Shown in pieces: positions 8,807 to 15,556 of a stretch of 25,832 nucleotides of DNA (its first letter is position 1; every line of letters starts with the position of its first letter). A program made the position numbers and the translations under genes. Under the pieces are notes generated by a model. That model was not told the DNA's origin. It saw only the letters and a list, made by a program, of their open reading frames with translations, and did no database searches. The stretch is from Clostridium sp. CAG:964 (GTDB lineage: Bacteria > Bacillota > Clostridia > Oscillospirales > Acutalibacteraceae), in the NCBI GenBank assembly GCA_000435335.1, contig FR891328.1, positions 1-25,832 of the forward strand. The letters are read 5' to 3'.

Positions 8807-8967
8807 TTTACTTCCCTCCTTCACAATTTTTGAGATATCATAGGTACTCGAAAGTGACAACTCCCGTTTTGTCAATACTGAGGCTTGTCTATATATAAAA
8901 GCACACTGTATTGTACTGTAACTGTTTTAGTTGTCTTTTTTTAGTTGTTTCCTATGGGTTTAATGGA
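8807..8967 (-). other. Long rpsL-rpsG intercistronic spacer
   Basis: This spacer is 161 nt, compared with 18 nt between rpsG and fusA. On the minus strand it contains a stem TTGACA/TGTCAA-type pairing (TGACAA 8855-8860 with TTGTCA 8869-8874) with an 8-nt loop, a two-copy ACAACTAAAA repeat near the rpsL end, and several CAGT units. No gene is present. In E. coli the equivalent position is the S7 autoregulatory target; whether the same holds here is inference. Confidence 0.5.
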
Positions 8968-9387
8968 TTACTTACCAGCCTTTGGACGCTTAGCACCATA
9001 CTTTGAACGAGCTTGCATTCTCTTTGCAACGCCCTGTGCATCAAGTGTACCTCTGATGATGTGGTAACGAACACCAGGGATATCCTTAACTCTACCACCA
9101 CGAATTAGTACAACGCTGTGCTCCTGTAGGTTGTGGCCAACACCCGGAATGTATGAAGTAACCTCAATACCATTTGAAAGTCTTACTCTGGCAATTTTTC
9201 TAAGAGCTGAGTTAGGCTTCTTAGGTGTAGCAGTTTTTACAGCAGTACATACGCCTCTCTTTTGTGGTGAAGCCTGGTCTATAGCAACTCTCTTCTTAGA
9301 GTTCCAGCCCTTTAGCAGAGCAGGTGTCTTAGCTTTCTTTTCAGTAACCTGACGACCCCTTCTAACCAACTGATTAAATGTAGGCAT
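8968..9387 (-). CDS. rpsL: 30S ribosomal protein S12
   Basis: This 139-residue decoding-centre protein of the 30S subunit begins [12 protein letters not shown] and contains [13 protein letters not shown] and [11 protein letters not shown], followed by [15 protein letters not shown] and [21 protein letters not shown]-type sequence (here DIPG). It carries the roughly 14-residue insertion before PQKRGVCT that is common in Firmicutes S12. The lysine in TPKKPNS (K56 here, K43 in E. coli numbering with Met) is unchanged, so no classical streptomycin-resistance substitution is seen there. The frame is open 27 codons further upstream, but AAGGAGGAG directly before the ATG at 9387 fixes the start. It is the first gene of the str operon. 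Confidence 0.98.
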   Translation of the reverse strand: [139 protein letters not shown]

Positions 9388-9432
9388 AGTTCTCCTCCTT
9401 TCCTCAAACATAAAAAATTTATTTATGCTAAA

Positions 9433-9548
9433 GCGGACTCTTGTCCGCATTAACAGCAAGTGCCTCAAAAGCTGTAATTTTATACTTACAGCCTCTGCCG
9501 TTCAGCAGTATTTTTTGTATAAGATTAACAGCAGCTTTGCCTAAAGCT
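9433..9548 (-). promoter_or_regulatory. Structured 5' leader of the str operon with a repeated 25-nt element
   Basis: On the minus strand the leader holds GCGGAC/GTCCGC with a 4-nt loop (9433-9448), GCTGTAA/TTACAGC (9471-9492), and AGCTTT/AAAGCT (9533-9548). Two imperfect 25-nt copies (9524-9548 and 9449-9473) share AGCTTT, AGGCA and TGCTGTTAAT. None of the stems is followed by a clear T-run. A ribosomal-protein binding or attenuation role is possible but unproven. Confidence 0.5.
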
Positions 9549-9580
9549 CTCTACAAAACCATACTACTCAACAGTTTTAT

Positions 9581-9610
9581 ATAATAGCATATCCTCATCT
9601 TGTTTGTCAA
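9581..9610 (-). promoter_or_regulatory. Promoter of the str operon
   Basis: On the minus strand TTGACA (9605-9610) is followed after 18 nt by TATTAT (9581-9586), with a TG one base before the -10, which gives an extended -10. The predicted start near 9574 leaves a leader of about 187 nt before rpsL. Confidence 0.8.
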
Positions 9611-9722
9611 CACCGATTTTTGGTTTTACAGCACAATTTTTTAAGTAATAATCCCATTTACACAGCTCTGCTTAGCGGCTCTTCGTTTTTAATGCGGCAT
9701 AATTTGCACAGCTGTATCATTC

Positions 9723-9751
9723 TTGATTAATATAAGCTAAAATGGTAAAAT
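9723..9751 (+). promoter_or_regulatory. Promoter of the ComEC-like lipoprotein gene
   Basis: TTGATT (9723-9728), 17 nt, then TAAAAT (9746-9751). AGGGAGG follows just upstream of the ATG at 9777. The str operon promoter fires in the opposite direction about 110 bp away. Confidence 0.7.
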
Positions 9752-9776
9752 TATTCAGTATAGGGAGGTTTTATTT

Positions 9777-10856
9777 ATGAGATTTCTGAACAAGCTGCTT
9801 TGTGCTGTTTTAGCTGCAGCTCTTTGTTTTTGTGCTATCGGCTGTGATGGTACAGTAAGCACGGCAGGCAGCACAAACGGTCTTAAGCTTCATATGCTTG
9901 ATGTGGGACAGGGCGACAGCCTGCTGCTGGAATGTGACGGCAGCTATATGCTTGTAGACGCCGGCGAAGCCGACAAGGGCAATAGGGTTGTTGAGTACCT
10001 GAAAGGTCAAAATGTACGCAGGCTAAGCTATGCGGTAATTACCCACCCTCATTCCGACCACTTTGGCGGTATGAAAAAGGTGCTTCAAAGCATACCCACA
10101 GACAGCATTGTAATGACCGAGGCGTACAATACCACAAGGGCGTGGGAAAGCCTGATTGACTACATTGACAAAGAGGATTTTAATGTTGTTTTTCCAAAAA
10201 CTAACGATGTATTTAATGTAGGAAGCTGTAAGGTTAACATATATTCTCCCAATATAGACAATGACAATAAAAATAACTGTTCACTGGTGTTGCGGGCGAT
10301 TTATGACAATATGGCAGTGCTTTTAACAGGCGACGCCGAAAAGTCGGAGGAGAAGGAGATACTTGAAAGCGGTTTTAATGTACAGGCAGATGTACTTAAG
10401 CTGGGGCACCACGGCAGCAGTACAAGCACAAGCAGTGAATTTTTAGAAAAGGTCAGCCCCTCACTGGCTTTAATCAGCTGCGGTAAAAACAACGACTACG
10501 GTCATCCGCACAAGGAAACCCTAAGCAAGCTTAAAAATTCCGACATTCCTGTAATGCGTACCGACCTTGACAAGGCTGTAACAGTAAGCCTGTGCAACAA
10601 CAAAATTACCGTTTTGGCAAGCGAAAGGGAGCAGGTTATACCTAAAAGAGGCGGTGCAGACACTTCTTTAAGCTCTGAGGTAAGCTCTGCCGGCAGCTCA
10701 CAACACAGGTATATAGGAAACAAAAGCTCACGAGTATTTCACCTTGGCAGCTGCAAATCTGTAAATAAAATGTCCGACAAAAACAAGGTTTATTTTGACA
10801 GCAGAAAGCAGGCGTCAGAAAGCGGCTATTCCCCATGCGGTTACTGCAAGCCGTAA
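9777..10856 (+). CDS. Secreted ComEC/Rec2-like metallo-beta-lactamase-fold lipoprotein with a C-terminal Ada-type metal-binding domain
   Basis: This 359-residue protein has an N-terminal lipoprotein signal with lipobox AIGC (lipidated C23). The hydrolase domain (about 36-282) resembles the soluble domain of ComEC: LDVGQGDSLL, VDAGE, the metal motif HPHSDH (90-95), TGDAE (D186) and LGHHGS (H211). After a Ser-rich linker (about 291-310) a short domain pairs H322/C326 with C354/C357 in the pattern HLGSCKSVN...GYSPCGYCKP, typical of Ada-like zinc domains found at the ends of nuclease-like exported proteins. It lacks the ComEC membrane channel, so it is not itself a DNA uptake pore. A nuclease or phosphodiesterase role on the outer membrane face is likely but the substrate is unknown. 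It is transcribed alone from its own promoter. Confidence 0.85.
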   Translation: MRFLNKLLCAVLAAALCFCAIGCDGTVSTAGSTNGLKLHMLDVGQGDSLLLECDGSYMLVDAGEADKGNRVVEYLKGQNVRRLSYAVITHPHSDHFGGMKKVLQSIPTDSIVMTEAYNTTRAWESLIDYIDKEDFNVVFPKTNDVFNVGSCKVNIYSPNIDNDNKNNCSLVLRAIYDNMAVLLTGDAEKSEEKEILESGFNVQADVLKLGHHGSSTSTSSEFLEKVSPSLALISCGKNNDYGHPHKETLSKLKNSDIPVMRTDLDKAVTVSLCNNKITVLASEREQVIPKRGGADTSLSSEVSSAGSSQHRYIGNKSSRVFHLGSCKSVNKMSDKNKVYFDSRKQASESGYSPCGYCKP

Positions 10857-10938
10857 TATCTTTACCTAATAAATACAGCACCCTATTAATACACCCGCTT
10901 AAAATAAAAAGGTATTAATTAGCCTAAAACTAAAAATT

Positions 10939-10968
10939 TAAAATTTACAAATTAAATTGTAAATTTTA
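10939..10968. promoter_or_regulatory. 12-bp inverted repeat before the ABC exporter operon (candidate operator)
   Basis: TAAAATTTACAA (10939-10950) and TTGTAAATTTTA (10957-10968) are perfect inverted copies separated by ATTAAA. The element ends 24 nt before the preferred start of the exporter gene. It has no GC core or T-run and so looks like a repressor site rather than a terminator. A MarR-like regulator would fit the symmetry; no such gene is in the window. Confidence 0.6.
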
Positions 10969-10992
10969 TATATGAATTGGAGATGCATAGTA

Positions 10993-12699
10993 ATGTCCCC
11001 TGTAATCAAAATGCTTGGGAAATACAAAAAGGAGGCTGTACTCAGCCCGTTATTTAAGCTTTTGGAGGCTCTCTTTGAGCTGTTTGTACCAATGGTAGTG
11101 GCGTCACTTATAGATATTGGTATAGGCAACGCCGACAAGGGCTACGCTGTAAAGATGTTTTTTTTGCTGATTTTGCTAGCTGTTATCGGACTTTGCTTTT
11201 CGATAACGGCACAGTATTTTGCGGCAAAGGCAGCCGTAGGCGTAGGCACAAGACTTCGCTCTGTGCTTTTCAAAAAAATACAGAGCCTGTCCTTCTCGGA
11301 GCTTGACAATATAGGTACATCTACAATGATAACCCGTATGACAAGCGATGTTAATCAGGTGCAAAGCGGCATAAATATGTTCTTGCGATTATTTATGCGT
11401 TCGCCGTTTATCGTTTTTGGTGCAATGATAATGGCATTTACCATTGACTTTCAGGCGGCACTTGTATTTGTGTGTGCTATACCCGTTTTGGCTGTTGTGG
11501 TTTTTGCCATAATGCTTATAAGCATACCTCTTTATAAAAAATCGCAAAGCAGGCTGGACAAGGTTACAGGCAAAACAAGAGAGAATTTAACAGGTGCCAG
11601 AGTTATAAGGGCCTTTTGCCGAGAGGAACGGGAAATAGACGAGTTTAAAGACTTAAACAGTCAGCTTACAGCGGCACAAAAATATGTAGGTAAAATTTCA
11701 GCATTAATGAACCCCGTAACATTTGTAATAATCAATGTAGCGATAGTTGTTTTAATATGGGTTGGTGCTATAAGAGTTGAACAGGGTGTTTTGACGCAGG
11801 GTGCTGTTGTTGCACTGTATAACTATATGTCGCAAATACTGGTTGAACTGATAAAGCTGGCTAACCTTATCATTACCATGACAAAGTCTGTTGCCTGCTG
11901 CAACAGAGTTACGGCTGTATTGGAAACAAGCTCTACACTACAGCACACAGACAACGATACCATAGAAACAGAAAACTGCATTGATTTTGTAAATGTTGCC
12001 CTTACCTACCAAGGTGCCGGCGGCGAAAGCCTAACCGATATTAATTTCAGTATTAAGCCGGGAGAAACCGTTGGTATTATCGGCGGTACAGGCTCCGGCA
12101 AGTCTTCACTTGTAAATTTGATACCTCATTTTTACGACTGTACAAGGGGCGGAGTTTATGTAGACGGTAAAAATGTTAAGTCCTATTCCACTGCAGAGCT
12201 GAGGGAAAAGATAGGCATAGTTTTGCAAAAAGCCGTTCTTTTCAAGGGAACCATACGGGACAACCTGCTGTGGGGCAACAAAAACGCCACCGAGCAGCAG
12301 CTTGTACAGGCACTTGAGATTGCACAGGCCGCCGATGTTGTGGCAAGCAAGAAAAACGGTTTAGATGAGGTTATTGAGCAAGGCGGAAAGAATTTATCGG
12401 GAGGTCAAAAGCAGCGCTTAACTATCGCAAGGGCATTAGTTAAGCAGCCGGAAATTCTTATACTGGACGACAGTGCCTCAGCACTGGACTATGCTACAGA
12501 CGCAAGGCTCAGAAAGGCGGTTAAGGGACTGAAAAACACAACGGTAATTATTGTTTCTCAGCGTACATCGTCAATTATGTCTGCGGACAAAATAATAGTT
12601 ATGGACGACGGTAAAATTGTCGGCATAGGCACTCACAGCCAACTGCTTGACAGCTGCAGTATATACCAAGAAATATACTCCTCACAAACGGACAGGTGA
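10993..12699 (+). CDS. ABC exporter half-transporter with degenerate catalytic site (subunit 1)
   Basis: This 568-residue protein has a six-helix membrane domain (about 15-300) fused to an ATPase domain. The Walker A is GGTGSGKSS (364-372), the signature is LSGGQ (468-472), and the Walker B is ILILDD, where the catalytic Glu is Asp (493). The H-loop His is Gln (523, VSQRT). That is the degenerate half of a heterodimeric exporter of the BmrC/TM287/LmrC kind, which exports drugs, lipids or peptides. The frame opens 7 codons earlier at 10972, but that ATG abuts the inverted repeat and lacks a ribosome site; the ATG at 10993 follows TTGGAG. No C39 peptidase domain is present, so it is unlikely to mature double-glycine peptides. 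The substrate is unknown. Confidence 0.9.
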   Translation: MSPVIKMLGKYKKEAVLSPLFKLLEALFELFVPMVVASLIDIGIGNADKGYAVKMFFLLILLAVIGLCFSITAQYFAAKAAVGVGTRLRSVLFKKIQSLSFSELDNIGTSTMITRMTSDVNQVQSGINMFLRLFMRSPFIVFGAMIMAFTIDFQAALVFVCAIPVLAVVVFAIMLISIPLYKKSQSRLDKVTGKTRENLTGARVIRAFCREEREIDEFKDLNSQLTAAQKYVGKISALMNPVTFVIINVAIVVLIWVGAIRVEQGVLTQGAVVALYNYMSQILVELIKLANLIITMTKSVACCNRVTAVLETSSTLQHTDNDTIETENCIDFVNVALTYQGAGGESLTDINFSIKPGETVGIIGGTGSGKSSLVNLIPHFYDCTRGGVYVDGKNVKSYSTAELREKIGIVLQKAVLFKGTIRDNLLWGNKNATEQQLVQALEIAQAADVVASKKNGLDEVIEQGGKNLSGGQKQRLTIARALVKQPEILILDDSASALDYATDARLRKAVKGLKNTTVIIVSQRTSSIMSADKIIVMDDGKIVGIGTHSQLLDSCSIYQEIYSSQTDR

Positions 12700-12705
12700 A
12701 AAACT

Positions 12706-14442
12706 ATGAAGCAAAAAGATACTATCATAAAAGTACTAAAGCATATTAAAGGCTATCGTAAATTTTTAACGGCATCAATAATACTCGCACTGGTTACAGT
12801 AGCACTTACTCTTTATATTCCTATTCTGGTAGGCGGTGCCATAGACTGTATAGCCGACGAGGGCAGAGTGGATTTCCAAAAAATACTGCCTGTTCTTATT
12901 GAAATAGGCATTGCCGCCGGCATAACCGCACTTTCCCAATGGATAATGAATATGTGCAACAATAAAATGACCTACCACATTGCAAGGGATATACGAAACG
13001 AGGCTATAGAAAAAATAGAGAAGCTCCCCTTAAACTACCTTGACACACACTCAAGCGGCGACACCGTAAGCCGTGTAATTGCCGATGTTGACCAGTTTAC
13101 AGACGGTCTGCTAATGAGCTTTACACAGCTGTTTACCGGTGTTATAACCATACTGGGCACACTGGGCTTTATGTTCTCTGTAAACTGCATTATTGCCTTG
13201 GTAGTAGTTGTAGTAACTCCGCTTTCGCTGTTTGTGGCAAAGTTTATAGCCACAAAAACCTACAAGCTGTTTAAAAATCAGTCGGAAATTCGTGGTGAAC
13301 AAACCGCATTTATTGAGGAAATGATAGAAAACCAAAAGGTTGTACAGGCATATACCCATGAGGACGAAAACGAAGAGGTGTTTGACGAAGTAAACCAAAG
13401 GCTTTGCGAAAGCTCTGTAAAGGCTATATTTTTCTCTGCAATTTCTAACCCGGCTACACGCTTTGTAAATAACCTTGTTTATGCGGGTGTAGCTCTTACA
13501 GGTGCACTAATGGCTATAACAGGCAACATTACAGTGGGCAGTTTAACCTGCTTTTTAAGCTATGCCACACAGTACACAAAACCGTTTAACGAAATTTCAG
13601 AGGTAGTTACAGAGCTGCAAAACGCTTTGGCTTGTGCAGACAGGGTTTTTGAGCTTATAGAAGAGCCGGAGGAGGTTCACGAAAAAGAAAACGCTGTTGT
13701 ACTAAAGGATGTAAAGGGCAATATTCAGCTTGACAATGTGTGCTTCTCTTACATTCCGGAAAAAAAGCTTATAGAAAACCTGTGTTTAAATGTTAAGTCA
13801 GGTCAAAGAATAGCCATTGTAGGCCCTACAGGCTGCGGCAAAACCACACTTATTAATTTGCTTATGAGGTTCTACGACACCGTAAGCGGAGAAATATATG
13901 TAGACGGCAACGAGATTAAAGATGTTACCAGAAAGAGCCTCCGCCATGGCTACGGTATGGTGCTACAGGAAACCTGGCTGAAGGCAGGCACTATAAAAGA
14001 GAACATTAATATGGGCAAGCCTGACGCCACTGATGAAGAAATTATAGAAGCAGCAAAAAAAACACACGCCCACAGCTTTATAAAAAGACTTCCTCAAGGC
14101 TACAACACTGTAATAGGCGAAGACGGTGCCGGACTGTCACAGGGGCAGAAGCAGCTGCTGTGCATTACCCGCATAATGCTATGCCTGCCGCCAATGCTTA
14201 TCCTTGACGAGGCCACATCATCAATAGATACCCGTACAGAATTAAAAATTCAGGAAGCGTTTAACAAGCTTATGGAGGGCAGAACAAGCTTTATTGTTGC
14301 CCACAGACTTTCCACCGTAAGAAACGCAGATATTCTGTTGGTTATGAAGGACGGCCATATAATTGAACAGGGCACGCATAACGAGCTTGTAAAAAAAGGC
14401 GGTTTTTACAGCAATTTGTACTATGCACAATTTGCAGGCTGA
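12706..14442 (+). CDS. ABC exporter half-transporter with catalytic ATP site (subunit 2)
   Basis: This 578-residue partner of the preceding gene starts 6 nt after its stop. It has a membrane domain (about 15-305) and an ATPase domain with Walker A GPTGCGKTT (373-381), Walker B MLILDE (497-502, catalytic E502) and H-loop H533 (VAHRL). Its signature is LSQGQ (477-481) rather than LSGGQ. Together with subunit 1 this makes one competent site (Walker motifs of subunit 2, LSGGQ of subunit 1) and one degenerate site (Asp Walker B of subunit 1, LSQGQ of subunit 2), exactly the asymmetry described for heterodimeric type IV exporters. The pair acts in the cytoplasmic membrane. The substrate cannot be read from sequence. 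Confidence 0.92.
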   Translation: MKQKDTIIKVLKHIKGYRKFLTASIILALVTVALTLYIPILVGGAIDCIADEGRVDFQKILPVLIEIGIAAGITALSQWIMNMCNNKMTYHIARDIRNEAIEKIEKLPLNYLDTHSSGDTVSRVIADVDQFTDGLLMSFTQLFTGVITILGTLGFMFSVNCIIALVVVVVTPLSLFVAKFIATKTYKLFKNQSEIRGEQTAFIEEMIENQKVVQAYTHEDENEEVFDEVNQRLCESSVKAIFFSAISNPATRFVNNLVYAGVALTGALMAITGNITVGSLTCFLSYATQYTKPFNEISEVVTELQNALACADRVFELIEEPEEVHEKENAVVLKDVKGNIQLDNVCFSYIPEKKLIENLCLNVKSGQRIAIVGPTGCGKTTLINLLMRFYDTVSGEIYVDGNEIKDVTRKSLRHGYGMVLQETWLKAGTIKENINMGKPDATDEEIIEAAKKTHAHSFIKRLPQGYNTVIGEDGAGLSQGQKQLLCITRIMLCLPPMLILDEATSSIDTRTELKIQEAFNKLMEGRTSFIVAHRLSTVRNADILLVMKDGHIIEQGTHNELVKKGGFYSNLYYAQFAG

Positions 14443-14494
14443 GTAATATCTGGAAGCCACAGCACAATTCAGCCCGCTATTATGTGAAAAATAT

Positions 14495-14523
14495 TTGAAA
14501 TTACAGCCTCTTTGGTATATAAT
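14495..14523 (+). promoter_or_regulatory. Promoter upstream of the two-component operon
   Basis: TTGAAA (14495-14500), 17 nt, then a perfect TATAAT (14518-14523). The transcript would start near 14530 and carry a leader of about 315 nt before the LytTR gene. Confidence 0.75.
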
Positions 14524-14579
14524 AGCAATTAGAAGCTAAATATTTTTTGTAAAATAAAATTACCTAATTATCGGAGCGG

Positions 14580-14675
14580 TTAAACCCTTTTCGAATAATA
14601 CAAGGCCTCAATTTCGGCTGTAGAAATCACACCTATTTGTGCCGCACCGCCTTTTGGTATTTTAACACTAAGCAT
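14580..14675 (-). other. 31-codon reading frame of protein-like composition (doubtful gene or remnant)
   Basis: From an ATG at 14675 the frame reads 31 codons starting MLSVKIPKGGAAQIGVIST and ending EALYYSKRV before TAA. An in-frame TAG lies two codons upstream, so it cannot be extended. No ribosome binding site is seen. The composition looks like a folded-protein fragment rather than random AT-rich sequence, so it may be the remnant of a decayed gene or part of a dispersed repeat. Confidence 0.2.
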
Positions 14676-14805
14676 ATTCTAAAAATCAGGTGCTTGCCCT
14701 GTTTACGGCTCAAATTCACACCTGCCTGCATGGCTGCCGCTGTGCAGACCACCTTTCTTTAACAAGAGTAAAAATCCGTAGAAAAATCTTTAAGTACACT
14801 TAGTA

Positions 14806-14824
14806 CCGGTATTATATCCGGTAT
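14806..14824 (+). promoter_or_regulatory. CCGGTAT direct repeat before the response regulator (candidate LytTR site)
   Basis: CCGGTAT occurs at 14806-14812 and 14818-14824, a 12-bp period. LytTR-domain regulators are known to bind pairs of direct repeats with about one helical turn between them. TATTAT at 14810-14815 could be a -10 without a good -35. Autoregulation is an inference. Confidence 0.3.
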
Positions 14825-14845
14825 AACCCGGCGAAAGGAATAAAT

Positions 14846-15556
14846 ATGTTAAGGATAGCAATAGTTGATGATGAAGATACCTTTTGCAATCATCTTTATG
14901 ACATTGTAAATAGCTATTTTAGCGAAAGCAACATTAAATATACTATCGAAACATTTAACAGCGTCGCAAAGCTTTTAGACGGTATCCAAACATATGACAT
15001 AGCCTTTTTAGATGTGGAAATGCCCACCAAAAACGGCATACAGGTAGGTTATGACCTAAAAAGAATAAACCCTGACATCATTTTGTTTATTGTAACCTCT
15101 CACCTAAGCTACCTTGATGATGCAATGGATTTGCAGGTTTTCAGATATTTGGAAAAGCCTGTTGAGAAGGAGCGGGTTTTCCGTGCACTGGATATTATAA
15201 CAGAAAAAGAAACCATTGTAGATTTTTCCTCCAACGGAAAGCTTCAAAATTTAAAGGCCGACCAAATAGTGTGCATTTACACATTTCTCCGCAAAAATTA
15301 TATTCTTACGGATATGGGTACAATTATTCCTACGGGCTACAACATAAAAAGATGGAAGGATATTTTTCGCAACAATGCCAACTTTTCTTCACCGCACTAC
15401 AGCTACTTGATTAATTTACGATATGTTTCTAAAATAGACAACAATCAAATTACCGTGTGCTGTAAAAACGGTAACGAAATGGTTATATATGCTTCTCAAA
15501 GGAGAATCTCTCAATTCAAAAAGGACTTTATTCAGAAAATGGGTGAGCGACATTGA
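14846..15556 (+). CDS. LytTR-family response regulator (AgrA-like)
   Basis: This 236-residue protein has a receiver domain (1-120) with acidic residues D8/D9, phospho-acceptor D56 in AFLDVEMP, T84 and K104-P105, all conserved. The C-terminal half (about 140-236) has the LytTR DNA-binding pattern, including a YSYLINLRYVSKI-type segment (YLINLRYV) followed by ITVCCKNGNEMVIYASQRR. Regulators of this class control peptide-sensing, bacteriocin, virulence or autolysis genes. AAAGGA precedes the ATG at 14846. Its TGA overlaps the TTG start of the next gene, so the kinase is translationally coupled. The target genes are unknown; the neighbouring exporter is one candidate. Confidence 0.93.
   Translation: MLRIAIVDDEDTFCNHLYDIVNSYFSESNIKYTIETFNSVAKLLDGIQTYDIAFLDVEMPTKNGIQVGYDLKRINPDIILFIVTSHLSYLDDAMDLQVFRYLEKPVEKERVFRALDIITEKETIVDFSSNGKLQNLKADQIVCIYTFLRKNYILTDMGTIIPTGYNIKRWKDIFRNNANFSSPHYSYLINLRYVSKIDNNQITVCCKNGNEMVIYASQRRISQFKKDFIQKMGERH

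Larger units (their letters stand above)
14443..14845. other. 403-bp intergenic region between exporter and two-component genes
   Basis: It holds the promoter at 14495-14523, then about 315 nt before the regulator start. No intrinsic terminator for the exporter operon is obvious. A short minus-strand reading frame (14580-14675) is listed separately. A CTGCA/TGCAG pairing lies near 14735-14757, and CCGGTAT occurs twice just before the regulator gene. I see no agrD-like or other pheromone precursor gene. Confidence 0.5.

Noticed and set aside
8807..8875. 23-codon N-terminal extension of S7
   Set aside because: The open frame continues upstream, but family alignment and the AAGGAGGG site put the start at 8806.
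9388..9468. 27-codon N-terminal extension of S12
   Set aside because: The ATG at 9387 directly follows AAGGAGGAG and matches the S12 start. The upstream part lies in the hairpin leader.
10972..10992. Upstream ATG of the first ABC subunit
   Set aside because: It abuts the AT-rich inverted repeat with no ribosome site. The in-frame ATG at 10993 has TTGGAG at good spacing.
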